Shown here: piece after piece, positions 27,444 to 35,580 of the stretch | Numbering within the stretch: the stretch's first letter is position 1 | Layout: each line of letters opens with the position of its first letter | Assembly: GCA_023413895.1 (NCBI GenBank) | Contig: JAEZOU010000010.1 | Location: 1-49,473 of the forward strand | DNA length: 49,473 nt | Reading direction: 5' to 3' | Origin: Bacteroidota bacterium | Lineage (GTDB): Bacteria > Bacteroidota > Bacteroidia > Bacteroidales > WCHB1-69 | Program-made: the position numbers and the translations under genes | The notes under the pieces: model-generated | Databases searched by the model: none | What the model saw: the letters and a program-made list of their open reading frames with translations, nothing else | Told to the model about the DNA's origin: nothing

Positions 27444-28301
27444 CTATTCTTTCGGCAACTTTTGGGTATTTTTCTCCAATTGTTTTTCTTCACGAGCAAC
27501 TCTACGCTCAACTTTCTTTATATCTTCTGCCGCAGGTAATTCTTCAGGACGAATGCCACGTTGCAACAACATTCCTCTAACACTTTGATTATTTTGTATA
27601 TGCTCATTCGTAATAGGCATTTCTCCTTGCAGGTCTTTTTGCTCAACATTGTAATTGGTCATTTCTGTTGCCAAATTCTTAGCTGCAATAGTCAGTGTTG
27701 GCAAATGGTCTGCCAAAGCTCCATTTTTCACACCAAGTCTTTGTTTCATCTGTTCGGTATTCACACCTCCGAACAAAGCCGTATCGCCTTTTGAACGGAT
27801 TCTTCCAAATCCTTTATCGTCAACTCCACGCTGATAAATATTCTGACTTAACTGCTTCTCAGAACATCTTAGTCTTTCGCGAGTTTCCAACCTAGATAGC
27901 AGTTGCAAGCGTTCTTCTATAAGTTCAGCATTTCGAGTCTGTACAGCGAAATAACTCTGCGCAAAAGCTATCTCCTCTTTTTTAGGGTCGCCATTCTGTG
28001 CAATCAAATAACACGCATAACGCGTAAGCATAAAATCTTGTATTTCACGTTGCGCTCCTTTTGCCAAAGATATCATTTTCGTGACCTCACGAAAATGATC
28101 ATCAATGTTGATATTCTGCGTTTTGCAAGATTCCATAGCACGATTTATTGCTACTACAAAGTTTTCCCATCTTGCATATCCCAACACGTTTTGAAGCTCA
28201 CGTGCATACCACACCTCCATCGTATCACCATTATCATCTTCAATATGTTTTGCAATGGTGTCGAATCTACTCTTGTACTCGTTAATTTTCTGTAAATCCA
28301 T
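27444..28301 (-). CDS. dinD: DinD-like DNA-damage-inducible protein
   Basis: 285 aa, close to E. coli DinD (274 aa). The N-terminus has a BRO-N-like region (MEVWYARELQNVLGYARW). Then come DDHFREVTKM, the highly conserved LTRYACYLIAQNGD and EEIAFAQSYFAVQTR, and a helical C-terminal half ending in a Lys/Glu-rich tail. E. coli DinD is LexA-controlled and inhibits RecA filaments. Homologues are often lodged between type I restriction genes, as here between hsdM and hsdS. No LexA box was recognised. The HFREVTKM segment is encoded by a perfect palindrome. Confidence 0.9.
   Translation of the reverse strand: MDLQKINEYKSRFDTIAKHIEDDNGDTMEVWYARELQNVLGYARWENFVVAINRAMESCKTQNINIDDHFREVTKMISLAKGAQREIQDFMLTRYACYLIAQNGDPKKEEIAFAQSYFAVQTRNAELIEERLQLLSRLETRERLRCSEKQLSQNIYQRGVDDKGFGRIRSKGDTALFGGVNTEQMKQRLGVKNGALADHLPTLTIAAKNLATEMTNYNVEQKDLQGEMPITNEHIQNNQSVRGMLLQRGIRPEELPAAEDIKKVERRVAREEKQLEKNTQKLPKE
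28072..28099. repeat. 28-bp palindrome inside dinD
   Basis: Perfect 13-bp arms (ATCATTTTCGTGA and its complement) around CC. It encodes the DHFREVTKM region of DinD. A diverged copy lies upstream of hsdS at 27114-27143. Confidence 0.85.
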
Positions 28302-28375
28302 AGCAATTATTATTTAACCGTTTAACTTCAGTTTTTAGTTCTTCTATAAAATTATGCTGTGTTCGCTCTTTTTAG

Positions 28376-28400
28376 AATTCCGCAAAGGTGTTGCGGAATT
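28376..28400. repeat. Perfect 10-bp hairpin between hsdM and dinD
   Basis: AATTCCGCAA and TTGCGGAATT flank the 5-nt loop AGGTG, 68 bp beyond the hsdM stop. On neither strand does a T-run follow, so it is not a classical terminator. It could stabilise mRNA ends or bind protein. The rest of the 166-bp gap (28302-28467) has no promoter I can recognise, only a short start-less open stretch just before dinD. Confidence 0.7.
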
Positions 28401-28467
28401 TGAATATATCAGATAAAACTTTCTCATTCTTTCAACTAAATCTGTTCTCACTAACTCGCTCATAACC

Positions 28468-30003
28468 TTAACTTATTTTTATCTTCTCCAAATTCTCCAA
28501 TATCAACTTATTCAATCTCTCTTCTTCCTTCAATTGTTCTTCAAATTCGGCTTTCAATGCTGCAAAACGTTCAGCGAAGTTGAAGTCGTCTTCCTCTTCC
28601 GGCAATCCAACATATCGTCCTGGCGTCAAGACATAATCCAATTCTTCAACCTTAGCGATAGATACCGAGGCGCAGAATCCTGGCTCATCGTGATATTTGC
28701 CGTTTTTGTTTCTCCATTGATGATATGTGTCTGCAATGAGATTTATGTCGTCCGCACTGAACTCACGAGTACGACGGTTTATCAGATGTCCTAAGTTACG
28801 AGCGTCGATGAAAAGTATCTCGCCTCCACGTTCACGGAATCTGTCGGTCTCGTTACGGTTACGGCTGAGGAACCACAATGACGCAGGAATCTGAGTGTTG
28901 AGGAACAATTTCGCAGGCAGATTTACGATACAATCTACCAATCCTGCTTTCACCAATTCCTTGCGTATCTCGCCTTCGCCACCGCTTTTCGATGTCAGAG
29001 CTCCTTTTGCCAAGACGAAACCAGCTTGTCCGCCCGGCGCCAGATGATAGATGAAATGTTGAATCCAAGCGAAGTTAGCGTTGCTTGTCGGAGGTGTTCC
29101 ATATTTCCAACGGCCGTCAGAGCGAAGCAAGTCGCCGCTCCAGTCGCTGTCGTTAAACGGAGGATTCGCTATCACATAATCCACTTTCACATCACGATGA
29201 GCGTCGTTGAGGAAAGAGCCTTCTGTGTTCCACTTCACCTGAGAAGCGTCGATGCCACGGATGGCGAGGTTCATCTTACAAAGTCGCCATGTGGTTTGGT
29301 TGCTTTCCTGTCCGTAAATAGAAATGTCGTTTATGATACCTTGATGTTCTTTTACGAATTTCTCGCTCTGCACGAACATACCGCCCGAACCGCAGCAAGG
29401 GTCGAGGACGCGTCCTTTATAAGGTTCCAACATATTGACAAGAAGTTCAACAACAGAGCGAGGGGTGTAGAACTGACCGCCTTTCTTGCCTTCTGCCAAA
29501 GCGAACTCGCCTAAGAAATATTCGAAGACATGTCCCAAGAGGTCGGCGCTGTTTGTATTTGTATTCAAAGTGCTGTTGCCTATAAGGTCGATAAGTTCTC
29601 CGAGACTTGTAGGGTCGAGGTTAGGACGAGCAAAGACTTTTGGCAGCACGCCTTTTAATATAGGGTTCTCTTTTTCGATGGCATCCATAGCGTCATCTAT
29701 GAACTTACCAATCTTAGGATCTTTAGCGTTAGCCACCAAATTGTTCCATCTTGCCACTTGAGGCACATAGAAAACATTCTCTGCCTTATATTCCTCACGG
29801 TCTTCAGGGTCAGCGCCAAGTTCTATTTCTTGTTGCAAACGAGCATAAAGTTCCTCGAAAGAAACAGATATATATTTCAAGAAGATAAGTCCTAAAACCA
29901 CATGTTTATATTCAGCAGCATCAATATTCTTGCGCAATTTATCCGCTGCTTTCCATAGTTGTTTCTCTAAAGGTTCTTCTATATTCTCTTTTTTCTTTGC
30001 CAT
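28468..30003 (-). CDS. hsdM: Type I restriction enzyme, M (adenine methylase) subunit
   Basis: 511 aa. The N-terminal HsdM helical domain (about 10-140) is followed by GQFYTPRSVVELLV. S-adenosylmethionine motif I is LDPCCGSGGMF (200-210) and catalytic motif IV is NPPF (280-283), as in N6-adenine methylases. Two HsdM and one HsdS form the modification enzyme. HsdR adds restriction. First gene of the island and preceded by a well-formed promoter. Like hsdR it is more G+C-rich than the flanking genes, while dinD, hsdS and yhcG are less so. Confidence 0.97.
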   Translation of the reverse strand: MAKKKENIEEPLEKQLWKAADKLRKNIDAAEYKHVVLGLIFLKYISVSFEELYARLQQEIELGADPEDREEYKAENVFYVPQVARWNNLVANAKDPKIGKFIDDAMDAIEKENPILKGVLPKVFARPNLDPTSLGELIDLIGNSTLNTNTNSADLLGHVFEYFLGEFALAEGKKGGQFYTPRSVVELLVNMLEPYKGRVLDPCCGSGGMFVQSEKFVKEHQGIINDISIYGQESNQTTWRLCKMNLAIRGIDASQVKWNTEGSFLNDAHRDVKVDYVIANPPFNDSDWSGDLLRSDGRWKYGTPPTSNANFAWIQHFIYHLAPGGQAGFVLAKGALTSKSGGEGEIRKELVKAGLVDCIVNLPAKLFLNTQIPASLWFLSRNRNETDRFRERGGEILFIDARNLGHLINRRTREFSADDINLIADTYHQWRNKNGKYHDEPGFCASVSIAKVEELDYVLTPGRYVGLPEEEDDFNFAERFAALKAEFEEQLKEEERLNKLILENLEKIKIS

Positions 30004-30029
30004 AAACTTACACGTTAATTTTAGTAGTG

Positions 30030-30084
30030 CAAATATACAATTTTATTCAGAAATAGAGTCAATATACAATCTTTCTTTCTGAAT
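30030..30084 (-). promoter_or_regulatory. hsdM promoter with flanking dyad and direct repeat
   Basis: Minus-strand TATATTTG (30037-30030) matches TAnnTTTG exactly, with TTG at 30062-30060 22 nt upstream. ATTCAGAAA (30045-30053) and its complement TTTCTGAAT (30076-30084) flank the -33 element. AATATACAAT occurs twice (30032-30041 and 30061-30070). The arrangement suggests an operator, for example for delayed restriction-modification expression, but that is inference. Confidence 0.5.
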
Positions 30085-30198
30085 ATATTACACTTATCAA
30101 ACAGATTTTATTTTCATTGAAGAAACAGATAGGTAAACTCTTCCCATTATAAATTGTAAGGTTACGAATAGGAGTAAAATCCAACTCATTCAAAAAAA

Positions 30199-30226
30199 TC
30201 GGAGGTATTCTACAGAACACCTCCGA
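30199..30226 (-). terminator. Strong intrinsic terminator after the antiporter gene
   Basis: TCGGAGGT and ACCTCCGA form an 8-bp stem, with further inner pairs, followed on the minus strand by seven T. It lies 31 bp after the stop at 30257 and insulates the antiporter from the restriction island. Confidence 0.85.
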
Positions 30227-30256
30227 CCATCAGATATTTATTGTACTAAACAACAC

Positions 30257-31996
30257 TTACTTCTTGATATTCAGCGGAATAAGCGTATAAGTTTGTTCAT
30301 TAAAGATTCCCACTTGACCTGACTGAGTAACTACAAGAGGAAGTTCGCCCCAGAGCACTTGTGCTACAGTATCCATAATTTCAATCTCTACCTCATTTAA
30401 CATCACTTGGGAGTTGAAGCCATACTGCAAAAGAGTATCGACAGGTTGTGTGTACCAATTATCCAAAGTCTTTAAACCGATATAATTCTGCTGTGTTTTA
30501 GCATCTGTATATTGGATAAAATTAATATAACTATTTTGCGAATAATTTTCCGTATTTTCAGACACATAGAAAGTATTATCCAACAGATATTGTTTTACAG
30601 CATCTTCGGTCATTTCGATATTTTGGGTTGCAACTTCTTCAGTATTATGAGCGCCACGAATATTTTTCTCTAAGATAAAAACACCGCAACCGGCAAAATA
30701 ACCGATAAGAGCAATCCAAGAAATTTTCTTTAAATACCAAATAAAGTCGATCTTTTCCATTCCCATTACGGCAACGCCAGCCGCAGAACCAATAATTAAG
30801 ATACTACCACCGGTTCCAGCGCAATACGCCAAAAACTCCCAGAAATAGTGATCTGTCGGGAACGAATACATATTCATAGCACCTGCCACCAACGGAACGT
30901 TGTCAACCACAGAGGATAAAACACCAATAATCATATTGATAACATAGTATTTGGAAGGTTCTGCCAATGGGATAGCATCCAATTTTTGAGAAAGAAGTTC
31001 GAGATGACCTATTGTTGCTAATGCATTTACAGCCAATAAAATACCTAAAAAGAAAAGCAAACTTGGCACATCGATTCTAGAAAGCACATTAGTAATAGAG
31101 TGACGGTGTTGTACCTCTTTTTCCGATTTTCTATGTACAATTTCGGATGTTACCCACATAACACCTAAGCCTGCCAACATTCCGATATATGGGGGTAAGT
31201 GTGTAATTGTTTTGAAAATAGGGACAAAAATCAAACAGGAAACACCCAAAACAAGGAATAAAATCTGTTGCCAACGAGGAGCAGTATGTTCTTCGCCAGC
31301 GTGGGCGCTGTGCGGACGTTCCACGTTACCTTTCATCAAGAATGATAACACTACAAGAGGAACAATAAGTGATACCAAACTTGCAATAAAAGTCATTTCA
31401 ATGATATTCAGCGTAGTAACCTTTCCTGCAATCCACAACATAATGGTAGTAACATCACCAATAGGAGACCATGCACCGCCCGAGTTAGCTGCCACAATCA
31501 CCATACTTGCATAGAACCATCTATCATACTTATTACCAATTAGCTTACGCAACAACGCGACCATTACAATTGCAGTAGTCATATTGTCTAATACTGCAGA
31601 CATAAAGAAAGATAATATTGAAATAATCCACAACAACTTCACTTTGTGCGTTGTAGCAATTTTTTCTGTAATAATCGAAAATCCCCCCTGATTATCAATA
31701 ATTTCCACAATTGTCATGGCTCCCATTAGGAAGAAGATGATTTGAGAAATATCACCCAAAATCTCAATCAACTTATGATGAATCAGCCAATCGGAAAAAC
31801 CGGCACCTGGATTAATCATCAGATAATCACGCAAGGCAGCATCATTGAGCAGTAAACTTTCGCCTCCAATTACAGCGCAAACCCACAAGAGGGCAGCAAG
31901 AAGCAAAGCAGAGGCACTTTTGTTAATTTTCAACGGATGTTCGAGGGCTATACATGCATAACCGATCACGAACAGAACAATCATAAATGTAAACAT
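30257..31996 (-). CDS. nhaD: NhaD-type Na+/H+ antiporter with C-terminal extension
   Basis: 579 aa. Residues 1 to about 440 form the ion-transporter (ArsB/NhaD) membrane domain, with about ten to twelve helices and conserved stretches SAVLDNMTTAIVMVALLRK, ANSGGAWSPIGDVTT and SSVVDNVPLVAGAMN. It should extrude Na+ or Li+ in exchange for protons. The last about 135 residues (from 445) are soluble, rich in Asn, Gln, Tyr and Thr, and not part of standard NhaD proteins, which end near 450-490. I do not recognise that domain. The gene follows the DUF4199 gene by 40 bp and ends at a strong terminator. Confidence 0.9.
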   Translation of the reverse strand: MFTFMIVLFVIGYACIALEHPLKINKSASALLLAALLWVCAVIGGESLLLNDAALRDYLMINPGAGFSDWLIHHKLIEILGDISQIIFFLMGAMTIVEIIDNQGGFSIITEKIATTHKVKLLWIISILSFFMSAVLDNMTTAIVMVALLRKLIGNKYDRWFYASMVIVAANSGGAWSPIGDVTTIMLWIAGKVTTLNIIEMTFIASLVSLIVPLVVLSFLMKGNVERPHSAHAGEEHTAPRWQQILFLVLGVSCLIFVPIFKTITHLPPYIGMLAGLGVMWVTSEIVHRKSEKEVQHRHSITNVLSRIDVPSLLFFLGILLAVNALATIGHLELLSQKLDAIPLAEPSKYYVINMIIGVLSSVVDNVPLVAGAMNMYSFPTDHYFWEFLAYCAGTGGSILIIGSAAGVAVMGMEKIDFIWYLKKISWIALIGYFAGCGVFILEKNIRGAHNTEEVATQNIEMTEDAVKQYLLDNTFYVSENTENYSQNSYINFIQYTDAKTQQNYIGLKTLDNWYTQPVDTLLQYGFNSQVMLNEVEIEIMDTVAQVLWGELPLVVTQSGQVGIFNEQTYTLIPLNIKK

Positions 31997-32036
31997 ATCT
32001 TAGAATTTTAATTTAACTTCTTGTAACAGACTGATT

Positions 32037-32960
32037 TTAGTTTTGTTCAGTAGAAGAATCTATTTCTGACGTTGTCGTATTCTCATCTGCCTGTGGAATC
32101 TCCTTCTTTCTGTAAAGATAAAGCGCAACAAAAAGATTGCAGAATAAACCATATATAATTAATGAAAAGGAGAACATAATGGCTGAAGAAAGCGGATTCG
32201 TATGTGTAAAAACCTTCTCATTTTTAGTAGCTTGGTAACGTTTCTCGTGCAGATTGAAATTCTCCATTTCGTTAGCCGTAGAGATTATCACCTGCGTGAT
32301 AGGTGTTACCAACGAATCGGTAAGGAATGCGCCTTGTTGGCATTTTTCAAACATTTGCACCCAAGCATTTTTCGCAAAATTATTAAAATTCCCCAAAGTA
32401 TAATGCGTTGAATCAACGTTTCTACCATTCTGAATATAAGGGAGATAATGACGCATAATAAATTGAACATTGGAGTCAACAGCCAGCGCTTCCTCTGGTG
32501 TGAGTGTTTCTGTTGCCACTTGCAACTTTGCAGATGTTAAACTATCAATTTGCTCCAAAAATAGATTCACTTCAGCTGTAGTTACACTATCTTTTTTCAG
32601 ATTTTCGTAGTATAGTTCCTGATTTTTATCATTCACATTTTGCAAAAATTTCGGACGTACAGAAAAAAGAGTAGTAAGCACCAATAGCACCACAACAAAG
32701 GCCACAAACACCATTCCGATTCCCACACCAAATGCCTTGGGATAGGAAATCACATCGCCTTCCGTTCTTTCTCTAACTTCCTTAATTCCAGCATATAAAA
32801 TTAAAACGGTTATAACCAAAATCGCAATACTAATTACTGAACTAAAAGAGGTTATATCAATACTTTGTGCATAATTTTTCACAATTTCAATAGCAGAAAC
32901 TACAGCACCTAAGAGAAATCCCCACTTTAAAATCGACAAGAAATTACTATCCTTCTTCAT
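32037..32960 (-). CDS. DUF4199-like membrane protein
   Basis: 307 aa from the ATG at 32960. A TTG at 33011 would extend it by 17 residues, but that stretch contains the promoter -7 element, so the later start is preferred. Transmembrane segments lie near the N-terminus (about 10-30, 40-60 and 75-100) and one near 265-290. Between them is a soluble loop of about 150 residues, Gln/Asn/Glu-rich. The pattern fits DUF4199, a Bacteroidetes family of unknown function, although the loop is longer than I expect. Probably cotranscribed with nhaD. Confidence 0.7.
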   Translation of the reverse strand: MKKDSNFLSILKWGFLLGAVVSAIEIVKNYAQSIDITSFSSVISIAILVITVLILYAGIKEVRERTEGDVISYPKAFGVGIGMVFVAFVVVLLVLTTLFSVRPKFLQNVNDKNQELYYENLKKDSVTTAEVNLFLEQIDSLTSAKLQVATETLTPEEALAVDSNVQFIMRHYLPYIQNGRNVDSTHYTLGNFNNFAKNAWVQMFEKCQQGAFLTDSLVTPITQVIISTANEMENFNLHEKRYQATKNEKVFTHTNPLSSAIMFSFSLIIYGLFCNLFVALYLYRKKEIPQADENTTTSEIDSSTEQN

Positions 32961-32980
32961 AATTAAATATTTTGAGAAAA

Positions 32981-32996
32981 TACTTTTGCAAAAGTA
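32981..32996. promoter_or_regulatory. Palindromic -7 element between DUF4199 and MbnP genes
   Basis: TACTTTTGCAAAAGTA is a perfect 16-bp palindrome. On the minus strand TACTTTTG (32996-32989) is a full -7 consensus for the DUF4199 gene, with a TTTG 22 nt upstream. Read on the plus strand the same consensus points toward the MbnP gene, so initiation could occur both ways. Confidence 0.45.
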
Positions 32997-33040
32997 CAAC
33001 TTTTTCAGCAAATTAACACAAAAAAATCCAACAGATTTTA

Positions 33041-33048
33041 TATTTTTG
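33041..33048 (+). promoter_or_regulatory. Candidate -7 element of the MbnP-like gene
   Basis: TATTTTTG matches TAnnTTTG, 20 bp before the ATG at 33068. No clear -33 TTG is visible, so support is partial. Confidence 0.4.
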
Positions 33049-33067
33049 CAAGCCTAAAATCAGAATA

Positions 33068-33853
33068 ATGAATTTTTCGACAATACCTAAAATTAAAACC
33101 CTAACATTTTTTTTCTTTGCAATTTTTCTTTGTGGATGTAACAACAAGAATGAGGGAACTTTACAAATAGAATTTTGTCATCGCGTAGAAAATGCGCCTT
33201 TACAACTTCACCAACTCATCTATGAAAACAAGGCTGGCAATCCCTATCAGGTTGACGAAGTAAAATATTTTATTTCCAAAATCTGCCTAATTGATGAACA
33301 AAATCGCTACATTGCGCTCTCAGGAGTCACAGAAAATCCACACTATGTTGACATTAGTTTGCCAGAAACGATGAGCCTCAATATCAATGTAGAAGAGGGA
33401 AATTACAAAGGTTTTGCATTTATTTTTGGATTAGACCAAGAGGACAATATCAATCATCGATTTGTCAATCCGCCAGAAGCTAACTTTGCCTGGCCCGATA
33501 TTTTAGGTGGAGGCTATCACTATATGCAGATTAATGGGAAATGGGAAACACCTGACAACGAAATTAAAACCATGAATTTTCACACAGGAATTGGGCAACT
33601 TTACGAAGGAAATTCGATGCAAATTACCGACATTTACCAATATATACACAACCATTTCTTGGTAACCATTCCGCACGATTTTTCAGTAACACACAATAAC
33701 ACCACATCGCTTAAGCTGGTGATGAATATCGAAAATTGGTTCCAAAATCCAAACACATACGACCACAACTATTTTGGAGGTTCGATAATGCAAAATCAAG
33801 AAGCGCAGGAGATGATAAAGCAAAATGGTTGCGATGTTTTTACAATAGAATAA
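33068..33853 (+). CDS. MbnP-like lipoprotein
   Basis: 261 aa. The N-terminal hydrophobic stretch ends in a lipobox (LCGC, Cys about 24), so it should be a lipid-anchored periplasmic or surface protein. The body matches the MbnP-like domain: an early beta-strand region with VDEVKYFISKI, GFAFIFGLDQEDN, the diagnostic FAWPDILGGGYHYMQINGKW, and FHTGIG. MbnP proteins were first linked to methanobactin/copper handling with MbnH heme enzymes. No MbnH is near here, so metal binding is inferred only. It precedes the CoA-disulfide reductase gene by 60 bp on the same strand. Confidence 0.85.
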   Translation: MNFSTIPKIKTLTFFFFAIFLCGCNNKNEGTLQIEFCHRVENAPLQLHQLIYENKAGNPYQVDEVKYFISKICLIDEQNRYIALSGVTENPHYVDISLPETMSLNINVEEGNYKGFAFIFGLDQEDNINHRFVNPPEANFAWPDILGGGYHYMQINGKWETPDNEIKTMNFHTGIGQLYEGNSMQITDIYQYIHNHFLVTIPHDFSVTHNNTTSLKLVMNIENWFQNPNTYDHNYFGGSIMQNQEAQEMIKQNGCDVFTIE

Positions 33854-33913
33854 AACATCCTAAATTTTGAACAACATTACAACAAAAATGTTTTTAAGGT
33901 AAAAATTGACAAT

Positions 33914-35569
33914 ATGGAAACATTAAAATATTTGATTATAGGCGGTGTTGCGGGAGGAGCAACGGCTGCTGCACGCCTTCGCAGAATTGACGAAAACGCT
34001 GAAATTATCCTTTTTGAAAAAGGGAAACATATCTCCTTTGCTAACTGTGGGCTCCCCTACTACATTGGAAACACCATCGAACAACGCGAAGCACTTTTTT
34101 TACAAACGCCCACCTCGTTCGGCGACCGATTCAACGTTGATGTTCGTAATAATCAAGAAGTTATATCTATAAATACTAATAAAAAGTCGGTACAAGTAAA
34201 ACGCGCCAATGGAAAAATCTATGAAGAAACTTACGATAAACTTCTTCTCTCTCCTGGAGCAAATCCTTTCATTCCGAAGATTGAGGGTGTTGATTCCGAA
34301 GGAATTTTTACACTTAGAAATGTAGAAGACACGGACAATATTAAGAATTATGCCATTACCCACAAAATCAAGCAAGCCGTAGTGATAGGTGCAGGTTTCA
34401 TTGGGTTAGAGATGGTGGAAAATCTACATCATTTGGGTATTCAAGTTTCCATTGTAGAAATGGCCAACCAACTAATGCCAACATTGGATTACGAAATGGC
34501 TGCATTTTTAAAAATGGAGATGGCAAACCAACAAGTAAAAATGCATTTAGGAACCTCTGCAACAAGATTTTATAGAGAGAACGAAAAACTACAAATCGTC
34601 CTCAGTAATGGAGAGACTCTCACTGCGGATATGGTAATTTTATCTGTAGGTGTGCGTCCAAACACAGCATTAGCCCAATCAGCAGGCATTAAATTGGGAG
34701 TTACTGGAGGAATTTGGGTTGATGAATACCTACAAACTTCTGTTCCAGATATTTATGCCGTAGGCGATGCTATTGAGTACCCACATCCGATTACCCGCAA
34801 ACCTTGGCTTAACTTCTTAGCAAATCCTGCCAACCGGCAAGGTCGCATTGTGGCTGACAACATTGTATGGGGTAACAAAGTTCGATACGAAGGCGCCATT
34901 GGCACTGCTATTGCCAAAGTCTTCAATATGACTGCTGCCTCTACTGGATTATCAGAGAAAAAGTTACAGCAAGAACAGATTCCATATCTAACCTCTACCA
35001 CCCATTCAAATTCACACGCAGGCTACTATCCCAATGCGCAAATGATGGCAATAAAACTCACATTTTCGCCAGAGAATGGTAAAATTTTAGGAGCGCAAAT
35101 TGTGGGCTACGACGGCGTGGACAAACGAATTGATCAGATTGCACTACTAATCAAAAATGGAGGTTCCATCCACGATTTAACCCTTGTAGAACACGCCTAC
35201 GCCCCACCCTTCTCCTCGGCCAAAGACCCCGTAGCCATTGCGGGTTACGTAGCTTGCAACGTATATAATGGTATAATGCCAACCATCACGTGGCGCGACC
35301 TTGCCGAGCAGAAACTTCCTGAAGGAACACTAATTGACGTACGCTCACTACAGGAGTTTACCGAAGGTACCATTCCGAACGCCATACATATTCCTATTGA
35401 TGAACTCCGCGAACGCTTAGACGAAATTCCTGAAGATAAGCCTATTTACCTCTACTGTGGTATAGGTTTGCGCGGCTATGTAGCCCTGAAAATCTTAACC
35501 CAATCTGGATTTAAGAATGTATATAACCTTTCGGGAGGGTATCGCACATACGCCACCGCAATAATTTAA
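33914..35569 (+). CDS. CoA-disulfide reductase/rhodanese fusion flavoprotein
   Basis: 551 aa. FAD motif IGGVAGGATAAARLRR at the N-terminus, redox Cys45 in SFANCGLPYYIG, NAD(P)H motif VVIGAGFIGLEMVE, and FAD-closing VGDAIEYPHP. A C-terminal rhodanese domain (about 465-551) has the active loop beginning at Cys in YCGIGLRG. Such fusions reduce CoA disulfide, CoA persulfide or polysulfide, in thiol homeostasis or sulfur metabolism. The single-Cys active site is characteristic. It lies downstream of the MbnP-like gene and converges with mnmD (11 bp between stops). Confidence 0.92.
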   Translation: METLKYLIIGGVAGGATAAARLRRIDENAEIILFEKGKHISFANCGLPYYIGNTIEQREALFLQTPTSFGDRFNVDVRNNQEVISINTNKKSVQVKRANGKIYEETYDKLLLSPGANPFIPKIEGVDSEGIFTLRNVEDTDNIKNYAITHKIKQAVVIGAGFIGLEMVENLHHLGIQVSIVEMANQLMPTLDYEMAAFLKMEMANQQVKMHLGTSATRFYRENEKLQIVLSNGETLTADMVILSVGVRPNTALAQSAGIKLGVTGGIWVDEYLQTSVPDIYAVGDAIEYPHPITRKPWLNFLANPANRQGRIVADNIVWGNKVRYEGAIGTAIAKVFNMTAASTGLSEKKLQQEQIPYLTSTTHSNSHAGYYPNAQMMAIKLTFSPENGKILGAQIVGYDGVDKRIDQIALLIKNGGSIHDLTLVEHAYAPPFSSAKDPVAIAGYVACNVYNGIMPTITWRDLAEQKLPEGTLIDVRSLQEFTEGTIPNAIHIPIDELRERLDEIPEDKPIYLYCGIGLRGYVALKILTQSGFKNVYNLSGGYRTYATAII

Positions 35570-35580
35570 AACACTAATAA

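Noticed and set aside
29026..29514. 162-codon plus-strand ORF opposite hsdM
   Set aside because: Lies across the catalytic methylase motifs of hsdM and has no recognisable content.
33854..33913. AACATT/AATGTT hairpin with a T-run between the MbnP and CoA-disulfide reductase genes
   Set aside because: Six A+T-rich pairs with an 8-nt loop are too weak to call a terminator.
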